DNA from: Spirogloea muscicola
Lineage: Eukaryota > Streptophyta > Zygnematophyceae > Spirogloeales > Spirogloeaceae
Assembly (NCBI GenBank): GCA_009602725.1
Contig: WELB01000153.1
Location: 161,378-207,302, forward strand
DNA length: 45,925 nucleotides
Direction: 5' to 3'
The translations under genes were made by a program, and so were the position numbers. Below, in pieces: positions 1 through 10,884 of this stretch (within the stretch, counting starts at the first letter, position 1; each line of letters starts with the position of its first letter). Below the pieces are notes generated by a model. It was not told the DNA's origin, did not search any database, and saw nothing but the letters and a program-made list of their open reading frames with translations.

Positions 1-1311
1 CGGCGCCGCGGCCGCCGCCTACGTGTCGGCCGTCAAGCGCGGGGCGCCCAACGGCACCACCGGCGCCGTGTCCGCCATCACCGTGCCGCCGCTGCTGCTG
101 GCGCCACCGTCGCCGCTGTCCGTGCCGACGCCGCCCGGGAGCTACTCGCCCAACCTGTCGTCGTCCCCCCAGGCGGACCACAAGCGGGGCGCCGAGTCGC
201 CAACCAAGAAGCCCGTGGAGCGCCGCCAGAAGCGCATGATCAAGAACCGCGAGTCCGCCGCCCGCTCCCGCGCTCGCAAGCAGGTACTGTCTGCACCATC
301 GCACGCATACATCCACCAGACCACCATATGCTTAAGAAATGGTCACGCACCATCAATGTTGGGTGCAGGATTGCTGTCTCGTTGCCAAGGTGGCACTGGC
401 TGGGTGCTGCGCTCGCAACTTGCCAGGTCGTGTGCCCGTGCAGTTTCTGAGATCGACACGGTATGCTATGTCTCACAGGCGTACACTGTGGAGCTGGAGG
501 CTGAGGTCACACTCCTGAAGGAGGAGAACATGCGGCTGCTCAAGATCCAGGTCAGTCGCCCCTTGCTGACCACTCCTGCTGGCGCCGCTTGCAAGTCATG
601 CAGGGTTTGCCTGCCGCATCTATCCTTCCATGATATCCTTGCGAGCTAGCAGGAGGGTGGCAGCTGCTGTCGTGTCTGCGCTGCTCTTGTGGAACAGCTG
701 TCAAGTCTTGCTGGGCGGCTGAGTTTTTAAACATGGTCTACCGTGGCCCTAGGTGTTGAGCATTCATTGCAGAATGTTTGCTACAGCAGAGAGCTTTGCA
801 GGAATGCTAAGCCCCGAGAAACTGTTGATCTGCATGTCACTTGACACATTCTGCTGAAGCTGCCATTGCTAAGGTCTCACAAACATCCCCCCCCGCTGTC
901 CCCCTTCTCAAAACAGGCAGAGCTGGAGGAGAAGGCAAGGCAACAGGTACGATCTTAACAGCAAGGACTCTGGCTGCCCATCTGACTGTCTTGCAAACCT
1001 CTGCGCAGTGCCATGATAACCCACTCAGTCAGATGCATGTTGGCGAGACTCTTGGCTACCTTGACCACGTCAAGGCAGTGCACATGCAAGGCTTAGCAAA
1101 CAGTCATTTTCTTCACGTCCTGGAAATTGGGAACTGCTCCTTCCTTGCAGTCCCTGTTAAGGGCAGCAGCAATGCACATCATGCTTCGTTCGATACTTTT
1201 TGTGGTGTGTAGGTGCTGGAGGCCAGCCTGAGGCTCGTGGGGGGCCACGCGGGGGTGGACCCGCCGGTTACTGTGAGGTCGCTGAGGAGAACGCAGACGC
1301 CACCTTGGTGA
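1..1311 (+). CDS. Group A (AREB/ABF/ABI5-like) bZIP transcription factor, 5'-partial
   Basis: Exons read as <1-283, 479-550, 917-946 and 1213-1311, all joined in phase 0 at GT-AG introns; the gene begins before the window. The product would be a nuclear DNA-binding activator of ABA/stress-type promoters, as is known for this family. Visible: an Ala/Pro/Ser-rich N-terminal stretch; a basic region RRQKRMIKNRESAARSRARK with the invariant N-x7-R; then a leucine zipper starting AYTVELEAEVTLLKEEN, spread over exons 2 and 3; and a C-terminus ending LRRTQTPPW. That last motif matches the conserved C-terminal RRTxTxPW of AREB/ABF proteins (SnRK2 phosphorylation and 14-3-3 binding in known members). 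The intron that splits RKQ from AYT is at the usual place for this group. The zipper is short. The family call is secure; the exact subgroup (ABF, ABI5 or FD-like) is not. Confidence 0.9.
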
Positions 1312-2099
1312 AGTGACCAGACAAACCAGGAATTTGACACCCTCAGGACCTTAGCTTAGACTGCACTAGATACTGTTGCACACACAGTAGGGAAGAGGAG
1401 GGGCCATTCCTGCCAACTGCCGGTGACAATCACAGGAAGCTGGCTAGCACAAGCCCCCTGCCGTGGGACCGGCCACCTCAAAGCTGTGCTACTGCGCTGC
1501 TCACACTTACATCCAACTAGGGGTCCATCTTTTCTGTGTAAATTCTTTAGCTCCTCACTTGGCTTGAAGTGCGGCCCTCCTGAGCTCCAACTCACCCCCA
1601 CATTATCTTGAGCAATCCTGGCCTTTAAAATTTCATTCGTGAAAATTGTCGTTTCTATTGCCGTAGCTAAGTGGAGTAACTTGTGCTGACAAGTCATTGT
1701 GCAGGATGATTGTCAAAGCTCAAACGAGACTTAGAAGAGCAACCCGCATGAGATGACTTGTCGACCGGACGTTTGACTTCAATCAGACACATAAGCATGA
1801 GTGCACTTCAGAAGTGGCAATCGGATGCAGCAGAGCATTTCACACATGCAGCTGGAGTATCTGACAGCGGCTCACAGGGTGATGCTGGCTGTTAGCATCC
1901 CCACAACAACTTGCGAATGCAAGAGCTTCCTGAAGGGCCACGCTGCCACTCAGGAGGACGAGGCTCAAGCCCAAAGCTCAATCTTGGCCGTCCATGCGTG
2001 TGTCAAGTGGACTTGACGTCTGGGCTGACGGTGTCCAGTCACTTCCAAGTGAGTCCCCAAGTCAAGGCTCCTGCTTTCGGAGGAGAAATATCGAGTACA
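1312..2099. other. Spacer between the bZIP gene and the convergent gene at 2100-3451
   Basis: This presumably holds the 3' UTRs of two convergent genes. Only short random ORFs are visible and none has coding character. I see no RNA gene or repeat here. Confidence 0.5.
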
Positions 2100-3451
2100 T
2101 CAATCAAACTGCTGCCGCAGATGCATCTCTGTCTCGCTCTTCCACGTGCGTGAGAGGACTGGCCCCGCATGCGCTTAGCCTTCTCCTTGTCCTTGACCGG
2201 CCCCCGCTTCTTCTTGTCCTCCTGGCAAGCGCCCAACAGCCCGCCCAGCTCTGCTAAGGTCAGTGCCGCACCTGTCGCTAGCCAAGTGCTGTCCTTATGG
2301 CACCGGCCAAGCCTTGAAAGCAAGCAGCACCTCTCACGGCTGCCGCCTCGAGTTGCATTTGATACTGATCCATAACTCAAGTCTGGCATCAAAACAATAT
2401 CCTTTTGGGTACATCCCAGCGTCGGGCAGACATGCTACCTCGACAGAGTTCTCGGGTGGAGGCCGATCGCTGCAGAGGGGGCACGTCATGCCGCCACGGC
2501 TGGTTGAGAACGTCTTGGGCACCTGGCACCTGGGGCAGACTCTGCACATCCCCGACGCAGGCAGACCCCCAGCTTCAATACGCGGGCCATGTCGTCTTCG
2601 CTGGCCTCAAGGTGGACATGGAAGCCTCGTGCTTCGCATCCAGTACCGCAGCAAAGGTTTGACAGGTTCAACAGGCTGAAGGCAGATGCTCCATCATTGG
2701 TTTGTCAACACAAATTAAGTTGCAACACAGCTTACACAACTGACAGCTAAGAGAAGTGGCGACCAAGGGCAGGGCCTAGAACTCACTGTAGCAGCACGGC
2801 AGCGTCCTCCAGAGGCGGCATGGCGGCGCCGACTTGGCGCCGCTCCTCGGAGGCGCCGGCGGCAGCGACGCTCCTGCTGGCCACAGCGCGGGGGCCGCCG
2901 CCGTTCCGCGCATCCTGCGGCCTGGCCTCTGCGGTCGCTCCTGCACCTGCAGTCCCTCCACCTGGCCAGGCCTCAGCTCATGGAGGCCATGGAGGTCGCC
3001 CAGAGCCAGCGGGGAATCCAGAGCGCAGCTGAGCCGGACGTGGGCGCGGCTGCAGAGGGCTCACCGGCAGCCATGGCCGGCTGCGCTCGCCGCCGCGCAG
3101 TGGGCGCCCCTGCAAAGACGCCATGATCGGGGAGGCCCTGCGGCGGCGGCGGCGCAGCCTGCGCAGCGGCCCTCAGGAAGTCCGGCGGCCCCTCGACCTG
3201 CGCCAGACCCGCCGCAGCATACTCAGCCCGTACGCCAACAAAGGACCTCTTCGCGGCGGCGGCGGCGGCGGCGGCTGGACGTCCGCTACCTCAGCAAAGA
3301 TGGCGGCGGCAGATGGAAGCCCGCTCGCCTCCGCCGCGGCCTCCGCCTCCGCCTCCGCCGCCGCCGCCGNGTCGCTGGCCGCCGGCGCCGCAGCCCGCAG
3401 CTGCTGCCGGTCCTCGTCCGACGCGTAGCCCTGCACCAGCGCCAGGCTCAT
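2100..3451 (-). CDS. Unidentified multi-exon protein with acidic N-terminus and zinc-ribbon-like cysteines; possible frameshift(s)
   Basis: Exon 1 is 3451-3290 (ATG start, MSLALVQGYASDED, then an Ala/Glu-rich stretch, with an N at 3370). Exon 2, 3197-3065, reads on in frame as VEGPPDFLRAAAQ. Exon 3, about 2946-2787, ends at a consensus GTGAGT donor. Further coding-like segments lie at about 2670-2580 (VLDAKHEA), 2555-2445 (CPRCQVPKTFSTSRGGMTC, a CxxC...CxxC zinc-ribbon-like pattern) and 2250-2100 (Lys-rich KDKEKAKRMRGQSSHA). The last segment then appears to continue one frame over as TWKSETEMHLRQQFD before TGA at 2100, as if one base were missing near 2152. The junctions between 2787 and 2250 could not all be reconciled in frame. 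Either the assembly has indels or the gene is decaying. I do not recognise the family and assign no function. Confidence 0.5.
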
Positions 3452-3669
3452 CTCCGCGCCCCTCGCCGCTCTCTCTCTCTCCCGGCGCCTGCGGCGGCGG
3501 CGGCGGCGGCGGCTGCGGCGGCGGCGGCGGCGGCGGAGAGGCTGTCCTTACCAGAAATCTAACGATAACACTAATTGCCGAGAGCCCCGTTAAATACACG
3601 GCGGGTGACCACAGCACCGCCTCAAGCGAGAGTACTCTGTGCTGATTTGCGCCTTCCAGCCCTTTCAGA

Positions 3670-3796
3670 CCTTTCATATTCCGTTGGGCTGGCCTCTCTC
3701 AGCCATGGCCTTACACTGGAAGAGCTGAGTCCTCCAGACCTTGCGCAGTCCTTTGGGCTGGCCTCACACAGCCATAGCCTTTTGTTGGAAGAGCTG
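3670..3796 (+). repeat. Two tandem copies of the dispersed head repeat
   Basis: Copy 1 (3670-3728) has TTGGGCTGGCCTCTCTCAGC followed by CATGGCC and TGGAAGAGCTGAG. Copy 2 (3731-3796) has TTTGGGCTGGCCTCACACAG followed by CCATAGCC and TTGGAAGAGCTG. Both show GGCT(G)...(C)AGCC inverted arms and the same downstream GGAAGAGC. The two units are about 60-66 bp apart, so they form a tandem pair. Confidence 0.75.
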
Positions 3797-4089
3797 TTTC
3801 TCTATACGGAGGCATGCTAGCTTGCGAGTGGGCGGGCCTTGCATTGGCACATCCGATGACTGCCGTCCTACGGTGGCTGTGACCATGCTAGCTTACATGG
3901 GCATCACAATTAGTGCAGGTGAGTCCGCGTGGGCCATACCACCCTCTGGCGTAGCACCTTCTGGCATTTCATTGAGGGAGTGCCCTCTAGTATTTCCGAA
4001 TTACATCTGTTGTTAGAGGTCACTGAGCATCCAGTTGCAGAAGTCACGGAGAGTGCCGTTGCGGTCTTGCACCTTCCGGCTCTAGTGGA

Positions 4090-4140
4090 CCTTCTTCCTC
4101 CCTTGTGGGCTGGCCTCTTAGAGCCATCGCCTGGAGAGCT
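4090..4140 (+). repeat. Dispersed head repeat copy
   Basis: TGGGCTGGCCTCTTAGAGCC followed by ATCGCCTGGAGAGCTGATG is the same core as the copies at 3670-3796, with a shorter stem (GGCT...AGCC). It is a degenerate member. Confidence 0.65.
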
Positions 4141-4531
4141 GATGCTTTCCTCATCTTCAGTGCCGCTTGACAACTCTGCTTCAACGTCACCTGAAGCTGT
4201 GCTTGCAAGCGCTAGCAGCTGCCCTGCCAGGCCTCGACGGCAGGCCGCCGTTGCACCTGCAGCGCCGACTGGCCTATGCATTCCACACTCTGGGTGGCTC
4301 CTGAGATGATCTGGCAGCACTCGAGGCATCAGAGCAGCTCCTGGATGTTGTAACCTTCCAGCTGCACAGAGCACAGGCACGGCAGCCAACCACTCCAGAA
4401 GTCAGCACAGGAGCCAAGAGCCAGAGGCCCCAGCGTCAGATTTTGCAACGCGACAACAGTGAAGTCATGGAATGAAGCCCGCCCCCCGCTACCATGAAGG
4501 TGTGGTGACAAGCTCGGAGTTGTGGAGCATA

Positions 4532-6542
4532 TTATTCGTGCTGGAGCACATGTGAGTGGTAAGAATCCAGGCTGACCCGCAGGATGGTGAGGATGACAAT
4601 AACACCCGAGTTCCACATTGCATGCACGAGCATGGGCGTCAGCAACGTCCCCGTCTGCGCATACACTATGCCCAACACCAGCCCTGCACTAGCCCAGCGC
4701 CAGCAAACTCGCTGGATGTCAGGTGACCAGAGACTGACGTTACTTCTGACTGCCTAGACTGACCCAAGTGATGAAAGCAGCTATTGAGAAACACGAAAAG
4801 AAACTGCAATCAAACCATCGATTGCGTGCCACTATGCTCAAATTGAATATGCAAAGGGTTTAGGGTGATGTCACCCTGGCATAGGCAAGGAGCGCACCAA
4901 GGGCGGCTAGCTGCGGAAACTCCCCAGGCGTCAGATGGGCGCCCGCAAAAGCCACAGCGCTGATTGTGATAGCCGCCGGCGTAGGCAGCCTGCAGTGGCA
5001 CGAGCTTCATGGTATTGCTTACTCCCACAATTGCAACAGCCAAAACCAGTATGATGGCAAAATGCGTGCAATTTGTAAGGACACGAGCAAGATAATTCGT
5101 AACATCCATTGCTGCATGCCCAGAGGTTGTGATCATGTACCATTTTGTGAGAGAGACGAGCAGGAAGCCACGGAAGATGGTCTCCTCCAAGATAGGTGCG
5201 CACACGCCTGTGACGGCAATGAGCGACAGCGTGCTCACTGGTGACGCCCCGATGATCGGCAGCAGCTGCATGAGCGCGTCTGCGTCCTGCAACACTCCCA
5301 TTGGTCCAAGATGTGAAAGAGCTCTGGTCAAGTACGAAGCATACAGCATGAGACAACAACAACAAAGTAAGATCTATAACAGATTGAGATGCAAGACCGA
5401 GGTGATCCATTTGGAGGAGGAGGGTGAGTACCTCTCTTGGAGGAGGCTGGCCCGCCAGCGTGGAGGAGGCGGCGGCGGTCGCTTGGACGAGGACGAATGC
5501 CAGGATGATGCCAATGGCAGACCAGAGAATGTACCCTGACCGCAGATTGAGTGGCGCAGAGCTCCGGAAGGACAGGACGTCGTCAGGGAGCAGACGGTAG
5601 GCGCGCGTGATGTAGAAGATGGCAGCGAGGCCCAGGGAGGTCTGCAGGATCTGGTGGCCGAGGATGAAGAGCGCCTGCTCGTCGGGCCCCCAGGTGTTCC
5701 GCCGCCCAAGTCCGAGATTCGCGACGACCAGCGCCGATGCCACGCCCGTGCCAACGAAGCTGCGGCGGCGCAAACACGGGTCAGTCACACACCACAAGCC
5801 ACTGAACAATATACACGTCAGTATGGCTGCATGACGCACTATCGTTCTCTTATCACACCCACTATCGACACTATATATTGCATACCCACTAATTGACATT
5901 AAGTATTGCTGCTGAAGGACCCATGCTCGGCTGCGGCCCCTCATGCCGATTGTCATGAGCAGGACCGGAAGCGGCGGTGCAGGGTTGGGGGGTACTGTGC
6001 CTGAAGACCCAGCCAGCCATGCCAGCCGCCACCTGCTTGCCGCCCCACGGCACGTCCCACCGCCGCAGCACGCGGGGCAGCGGCCGCTCTCTTGCTGTCG
6101 CCGCCCGGGAAGGCAGCCGCGGCGCCTCGTGCGCCTGCAAGCCCACTATGTCAGATACCTTCACCCAGCTTGACCGCGCTTAAATGACATTGATTATCAC
6201 CTTAATTAGATCATAGCAGACAGAATTGACTTCAATTCGTCACAGTAAGTAAGCTGGGCACGTCAGTAGCGGAACGGCAGCTGAGTCGACCTCGGAGTTG
6301 CCGTCAGCCTCTCGCGGCACCGGGTGCTCCGCGACCTCCGCTTGGGCGGCGTCGCTGCCGCGCTCGGCGGCGTCGTCGCCAGCGGCTCGCGGCCGCTGGG
6401 CGCTCCGTCTGGCTGGCCGCCTCGTCTGGCGGCTGGCAACGAGCTCGACGACGCCGCCGCGGCCGCCNGCTGGCGGCGCGCCGAGCCGCCATGGCGGCGG
6501 GCGCGCCGCTGCGGCGGCGGTGGTGGCGGCGGGCAGCGCCAT
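4532..6542 (-). CDS. CPBP-family intramembrane protease (CAAX protease-like), probably plastid-targeted
   Basis: Exons on the minus strand: 6542-6291, 6134-6001, 5759-5432, 5286-5141, 4989-4875 and 4711-4532, totalling 1155 nt (384 aa). All phases agree. The protein is predicted to be a polytopic membrane glutamic-type endopeptidase of the Rce1/Abi group. All three family motifs are visible: EExxxR (APILEETIFRGFLL), FxxxH (FAGAHLTPGEFPQL) and HxxxN (HAMWNSG). Hydrophobic segments surround them. The N-terminus (MALPAATTAAAAARPPPWRL, Ala/Arg/Ser-rich, with an N at 6468) looks like a chloroplast transit peptide. The exon 1 end at 6291 (GAG|GTCGAC) is the least certain junction. Intron 2 (6000-5760) needs a GC donor, TTCAG|GCACAG: the nearby GT would destroy the conserved frame GWVFSFVGTGVAS. 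Plant CPBP homologues are mostly thylakoid or envelope proteins; the substrate is unknown. Confidence 0.88.
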
Positions 6543-6695
6543 CGGGCTTGGCCAAGTGGGGAGAGCTGGCACAAGCGCAGCTGGAGCCGTGGCCGTTCAC
6601 TTCCCCATTGCCCACAGATGGGAAGGTGACGATCCCAAGGCCGGGTTATTTAACGGCGGCGGCGTGCCGGCGGCGGCCCGCGGCGGGGGCCCGCC
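6543..6695. promoter_or_regulatory. Short divergent (bidirectional) promoter between the CPBP and bromodomain genes
   Basis: Only 153 bp separate the two divergent start codons (ATG at 6542 on the minus strand and 6696 on the plus strand). The interval therefore holds both 5' UTRs and the shared promoter. A TTATTTAA AT-rich patch lies at about 6646-6653 in an otherwise GC-rich stretch. Which gene it might serve is not clear. The upstream limit depends on my choice of start codons. Confidence 0.6.
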
Positions 6696-7009
6696 ATGGC
6701 CGCCATGGACGACGGCGGGCTGCGCATCAAGCTCAAGCTCCCGCGCCACCCGTCGCCCGCCTCCCGCTCCCCCTCCTCCGCCTCGCCCGCCTCCTCCGCG
6801 CCGCCGCCGCCGCTGCCGCCGCCGCCGCCGACGGCCAAGAAGTCCCACAAGAAGCGCAAGCCGCCGCTGGCGCCGCCGTCGCAGTCGCCTCCGCCGTCCC
6901 ATGGCTTGTCCGCCGCCAAGCGGGCTCGCAAGGTAAGGTCCCCCGGAGACGGACATCACCGCAGCCCTCGCCTTGTGGCGCTCCACCCGACTTGCCGTCT
7001 CTTCCTCGC

Positions 7010-7040
<31 letters not shown>

Positions 7041-10000
7041 GCAGCAGATATTCCTCCACTGGAGAAACGATTGTTGCATTACGTTTCTTGGGTTCTCTTC
7101 TTGTTGAGCGAGAGGGCTTCTGGACATACAGTAGAAGCCACTGACATTGTGGTATCACACCGCGGGCGCTGCTAATGCGCAGCCCAAGGCGATGTACGAG
7201 GCCGCCGGGCTGGCCGTGGCGCCGCTGACAGCGGGGCGGGCCAAGGGCAAGGCCAAGTCCCACAAGAGCAGCTCGCTGCTGGGCCCTCTCGTCCTCCCGC
7301 TACGCGCGCCAGGTCCGGCCTGCGCTGCATTCAAGACGCTGACTGTTGACATCGACTACATAAGCCAGAGACGCTAAGGTTGTTGACTCGAAGTCTAGGC
7401 TGAGGTTAGTCAAGGTTATATGCGCATATAGCCGTTTATCAACATAACGATCTGAGTTGCGCCTAGGCCTGCCTCTCTGGAGCAGGTGAGGCGCTGCACC
7501 CGTGTGGCGTGGGCGTCGTAGCGCACCGCAAGGTCGTCGAGGCGGTGCTCGACAAGCTCCAGCGGTCAGCATGCAGCGCGCGTGTCGCTGCCAGCGGCAG
7601 GCCATCAACGCATGGCACAGAGTCCCACCAATAATCTGTGGCTGACAAAGCCCCTTAGCTTCTGGTGCATGGCAGGAAGGACACCTACGGCGTGTTCTCG
7701 GAGCCTGTCGATGTCGAGGTGGTAAGTACAGCATGACGGACCCAGAGTTGTATCAGCATGAGTTTTGGATGCAGATTGTGGCGTTTGAGCTTCAGGTGTC
7801 AAGAGTAAGGATCGCAGTCCAGTGCTTAAGGTTTAAGATTTAACTTGGGCTTGAGTTGCTGTCACTGGTGCGCCTCGGAGGGCAGGCAAAGGGCTGCCAA
7901 TGCCGCAGCCTTGACCGCAAATGCTCGTCGTTGCGGCAGGTGCCGGACTACTACGACGTCATCTCGAGCCCGATGGATTTTGGAACCATCCGCAAGAAGC
8001 TCTTGCGCGGCGCGTACACGACATGGGAGCTCTTTATGGTGAGGGCGGCTTGTCTCAGAGAGGAGCGGCGCCGTAGGACAGGCCTGCCGTCCTGCCCTCA
8101 GTGGCCAATCACAGTTAATGGTTGAGGCGTGCTACGCTCGCAGGTGGATGTGGACCTCATCTGCACGAATGCCATGACATACAACAAGCCTGACACCATC
8201 TACCATCGGCAGGTATATCAAAGTATTTGCAAGGATTAGTCACCACAATAGTTGTGCTGGTCACTGGCACATATGCTCAATGGCTGCCATCCATTGTGCA
8301 GGGTAAGGCCATTCAGGAGGTGGCTGTGAAAGCGGTGGAGGCCGCCAAGGCGCTGGTCTCCGCTCATGCCGCCGCAAACGGCGCCGCCGTCGGCAGGCCA
8401 ACGTCAGCCCTTGCCATCGACCAGCCGCAGGCTGCCTCGCTTCCGTGCTCGTTCCGCGAGGGGCATGATCCGTCATGCCCGCCGCTTCCAGGCATGGCAG
8501 CTCCTCAGACCGCATACATGGAACACCACATTCGTTTACAACAAGCAGATCAAATGCAACCTGAGAATCTGTTATTGAAATTGTTGTATTACTGGAAGTA
8601 CATTGAATATGTGCAATGACAATCATGTGGATCACTTGGAGCTGATTGGGCTTCGGGTTTTGCAGGTGGGGGGTCTTTGGAGGCAGCGCAGCTGGCGGCC
8701 GCTCGGCAGCAGAGCGGCAACAACTCCAGCGGCCTTGACAGCAGCAGCATGGCCTTCAGGAGCCAGCCCAAGAGCGCCAAGGCGGGGTGGCGCAAGCGCA
8801 AGCAGCTGGCGCTTCAGCTCGCAGCGCAGGGCCTCGGCGTGCTCGGCGCTGTCGCCAAGGGCCACCTCCTCAACAGTGCTCCCCCTGCCGCCACTACCGC
8901 CAGCGGTGCTGCGCAGCCCGCCTCGTCGGCTGGGGCGGCCTCTGCTGCTGCCACAAATGACGACTCGAATCAGTCAGGTGGGCGCCGGGGAATTCAATCC
9001 AGTCAGTAATTTAGGTAGCTTTAGCTATTTAGTAAGTCATTGGTCAAAGGGCAAGTACTCCACAGAGATGGATTCTTTTGGTTAGTCTATATGGGATGTT
9101 AAGCTTTGGTGGATCAACAGATTGCCAATGTGCTGAGTCTCTAGTGACGGCTGTGCAGCAGGCGGTGTGCTTGCCGGGCTCAAGGACGGGCGCCGGCCGC
9201 TGGCGGATCACGAGCACCGGCGGCGGTCGTTCTCACCGCGCAAGCTCCTCACGCTGCAGGCGCGGCGCGACGCCCACCTCCACCACCAGTCGGACCTCGG
9301 GCCGGTACACGGGCTGGCCCTGCTGCCGCTCTCATCCGGGCCTCTAACTCAGGGCTCAGCATCATAACTGCGCTTGACCAGGCCCCGGGGCTTGAGGATT
9401 TCGAAGCGGCCATCTACTAGATTATGGTCTGAGCTTCTGTTATGCACGGCTTTGAGTTCGTACTTGAGCTAATTGATGGCTGTTAGCATCGGATGCAGGG
9501 GCCGGGGTGGCTGCAAGGCGACCATGCCTATGCGCGCAGCCTCGTGCGGTTCGCCGCGGCGCTGGGGCCGGCAGGCTGGAAGGTGGCAGAGAAGAAGCTG
9601 CAGCGCTGCCTCGGGCCTCACCTGGCGTTCGGTCCGGGCTGGCTTGCATATCAGAAGCAGCAGCCCAGCGGCACCCCACCATCGGCCGCACAGCAGCCGG
9701 TCGCTGCGAGCATCGCTGCCAACGCCAAGGCCGCCGCTGCTCAGCCGGGCAAGCTCGGAGTGCAGCAGCCGCTTTCCCAGGCGGCCCGTGCGGCTGGCGG
9801 CCACGCACCCACAGGAAAGCCGCTGCAGCGGAAGGTCACGACAATGGCGGAGCCTGGCCAGCAGCGGGAGGTGTCAGCCGTGGCGGAGGGTTCTGGGGCA
9901 ATTGCTCAGGGGGCCGCTCAGGTCTATGTTACCAAAGGGCCGCCCTCTTTGGTGGCTGCCGCTCGGCAACCGCAGCAGGCCAGGGCTGCGGATGGAGAGG

Positions 10001-10411
10001 CACTTGGGTTACTGCAGCACCAGAAGCAGCCGCAAGTACAGCACCACTACCACTCACAGCAAGAACAGCAACAACAGCAGCAACAACTACAGCAGCGCCA
10101 ACACCAGCAGCAGCAACTATTACAAAGTCAATTGCAGCAGCAACAGCAGCACCAAGCGGCTCAACAGCAGCAACTGCAGCAACAGCGGCGGCAGCAGCAG
10201 CAGCAGGAGCAGCAGCAGGAAGAGCAGGGGCAGCAGCAGCAGCAGCAGCCTCAGCAGCAGCAGCAGCAGCAGCAGCATCACCAACAGCAGCAGCAGCAGC
10301 AGTTGCGCCAGCAGCAGCTGCAGCGGCAGCAGAGGCAGCAGCAGCAGCGGCAGCAACAGCAGCAGCAGCGACAGCAATGGCAGCAGCTTCAGCAGCAGCA
10401 GCTGCAGCAGC

Positions 10412-10444
<33 letters not shown>

Positions 10445-10884
10445 TTCAGCAACAACAGCAGAAGCAGCAGCAGCTGAAAACTGAGCAGCAGCAGCCGCAG
10501 CAGCAGCAACTACAGGAGCAGCAGCACGAGCAGCAGCTAGGATTGAAGCAGGAGGTGCAGCAGCGGCAGCAGCATCAGCAGCAGCACTGGCAGCAGCAGC
10601 AGCAGCAGCAGCCTCAGCTACCGCTGCATGGTGGGAGCGCCACCCAGGCACTGCCCCTGAAGGCGAGCCCCCAGCTCACGTCCTCGCAGTCAGTGGCCCA
10701 AGCGCAGTCTGCAGAGGCTGCCTCTGCCCATCTGCTTGGCGGCCACAGCCTTGACTTCGATCTCAACCTGCAGCACACGGCGCCCTTCCACTGGCCCTCT
10801 CACGACCTCGAGCTGAACCTGGAGCCTCCAGAGTCCCCCCTCCTGCCAGACTCAGATGGAGCTCTCCAACTATTTCCACATTGA
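6696..10884 (+). CDS. Bromodomain protein, BRD9/plant BRD1-BRD2-BRD13-like (putative SWI/SNF subunit)
   Basis: Exons: 6696-6932, 7183-7312, 7486-7564, 7676-7721, 7940-8038, 8144-8212, from 8302, about 8673-8977, 9162-9304 and 9499-10884. The exon 7/8 junction is unresolved (the best acceptor at 8665-8672 needs a different phase). The bromodomain is assembled from exons 3-7: VVEAVLDKLQRKDTYGVFSE, then VPDYYDVISSPMDFGTIRKKL and the acetyl-lysine Asn in ICTNAMTYN. The last exon opens with YARSLVRFAAALGPAGWKVA followed by FGPGW, the conserved block that follows the bromodomain in plant BRD9-type proteins. The family acts in the nucleus, reading acetyl-lysine within a SWI/SNF (BAS) complex. The N-terminus is basic with IKLKL. 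A very long polyglutamine tract occupies about 10054-10620, followed by DLNL and LELNL, the latter fitting the EAR repression motif LxLxL. It ends LQLFPH. Confidence 0.85.
10054..10620 (+). repeat. CAG/CAA trinucleotide tract encoding polyglutamine
   Basis: This is imperfect CAG, CAA and interrupted triplets inside the last exon of the bromodomain gene, read as mostly Gln with scattered Leu, His, Lys and Arg. The same tract leaves long poly-Leu and poly-Ala open frames on the other strand, which are artefacts of the repeat. Confidence 0.9.

Larger units (their letters stand above)
3452..4531. other. Repeat-rich spacer, no gene recognised
   Basis: The start is the GC-rich 5' flank of the gene at 2100-3451, with CT and CGG microsatellite runs at about 3470-3540. 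The rest holds at least three copies of the dispersed hairpin (head) repeat, at about 3670, 3731 and 4090. No convincing exon is visible. Confidence 0.5.

Noticed and set aside
9929-10651. Long open frames antisense to and overlapping the CAG tract (poly-Ala and poly-Leu)
   Set aside because: They are by-products of a triplet repeat that is open in all frames; the sense poly-Gln frame is the one that joins to the bromodomain gene.
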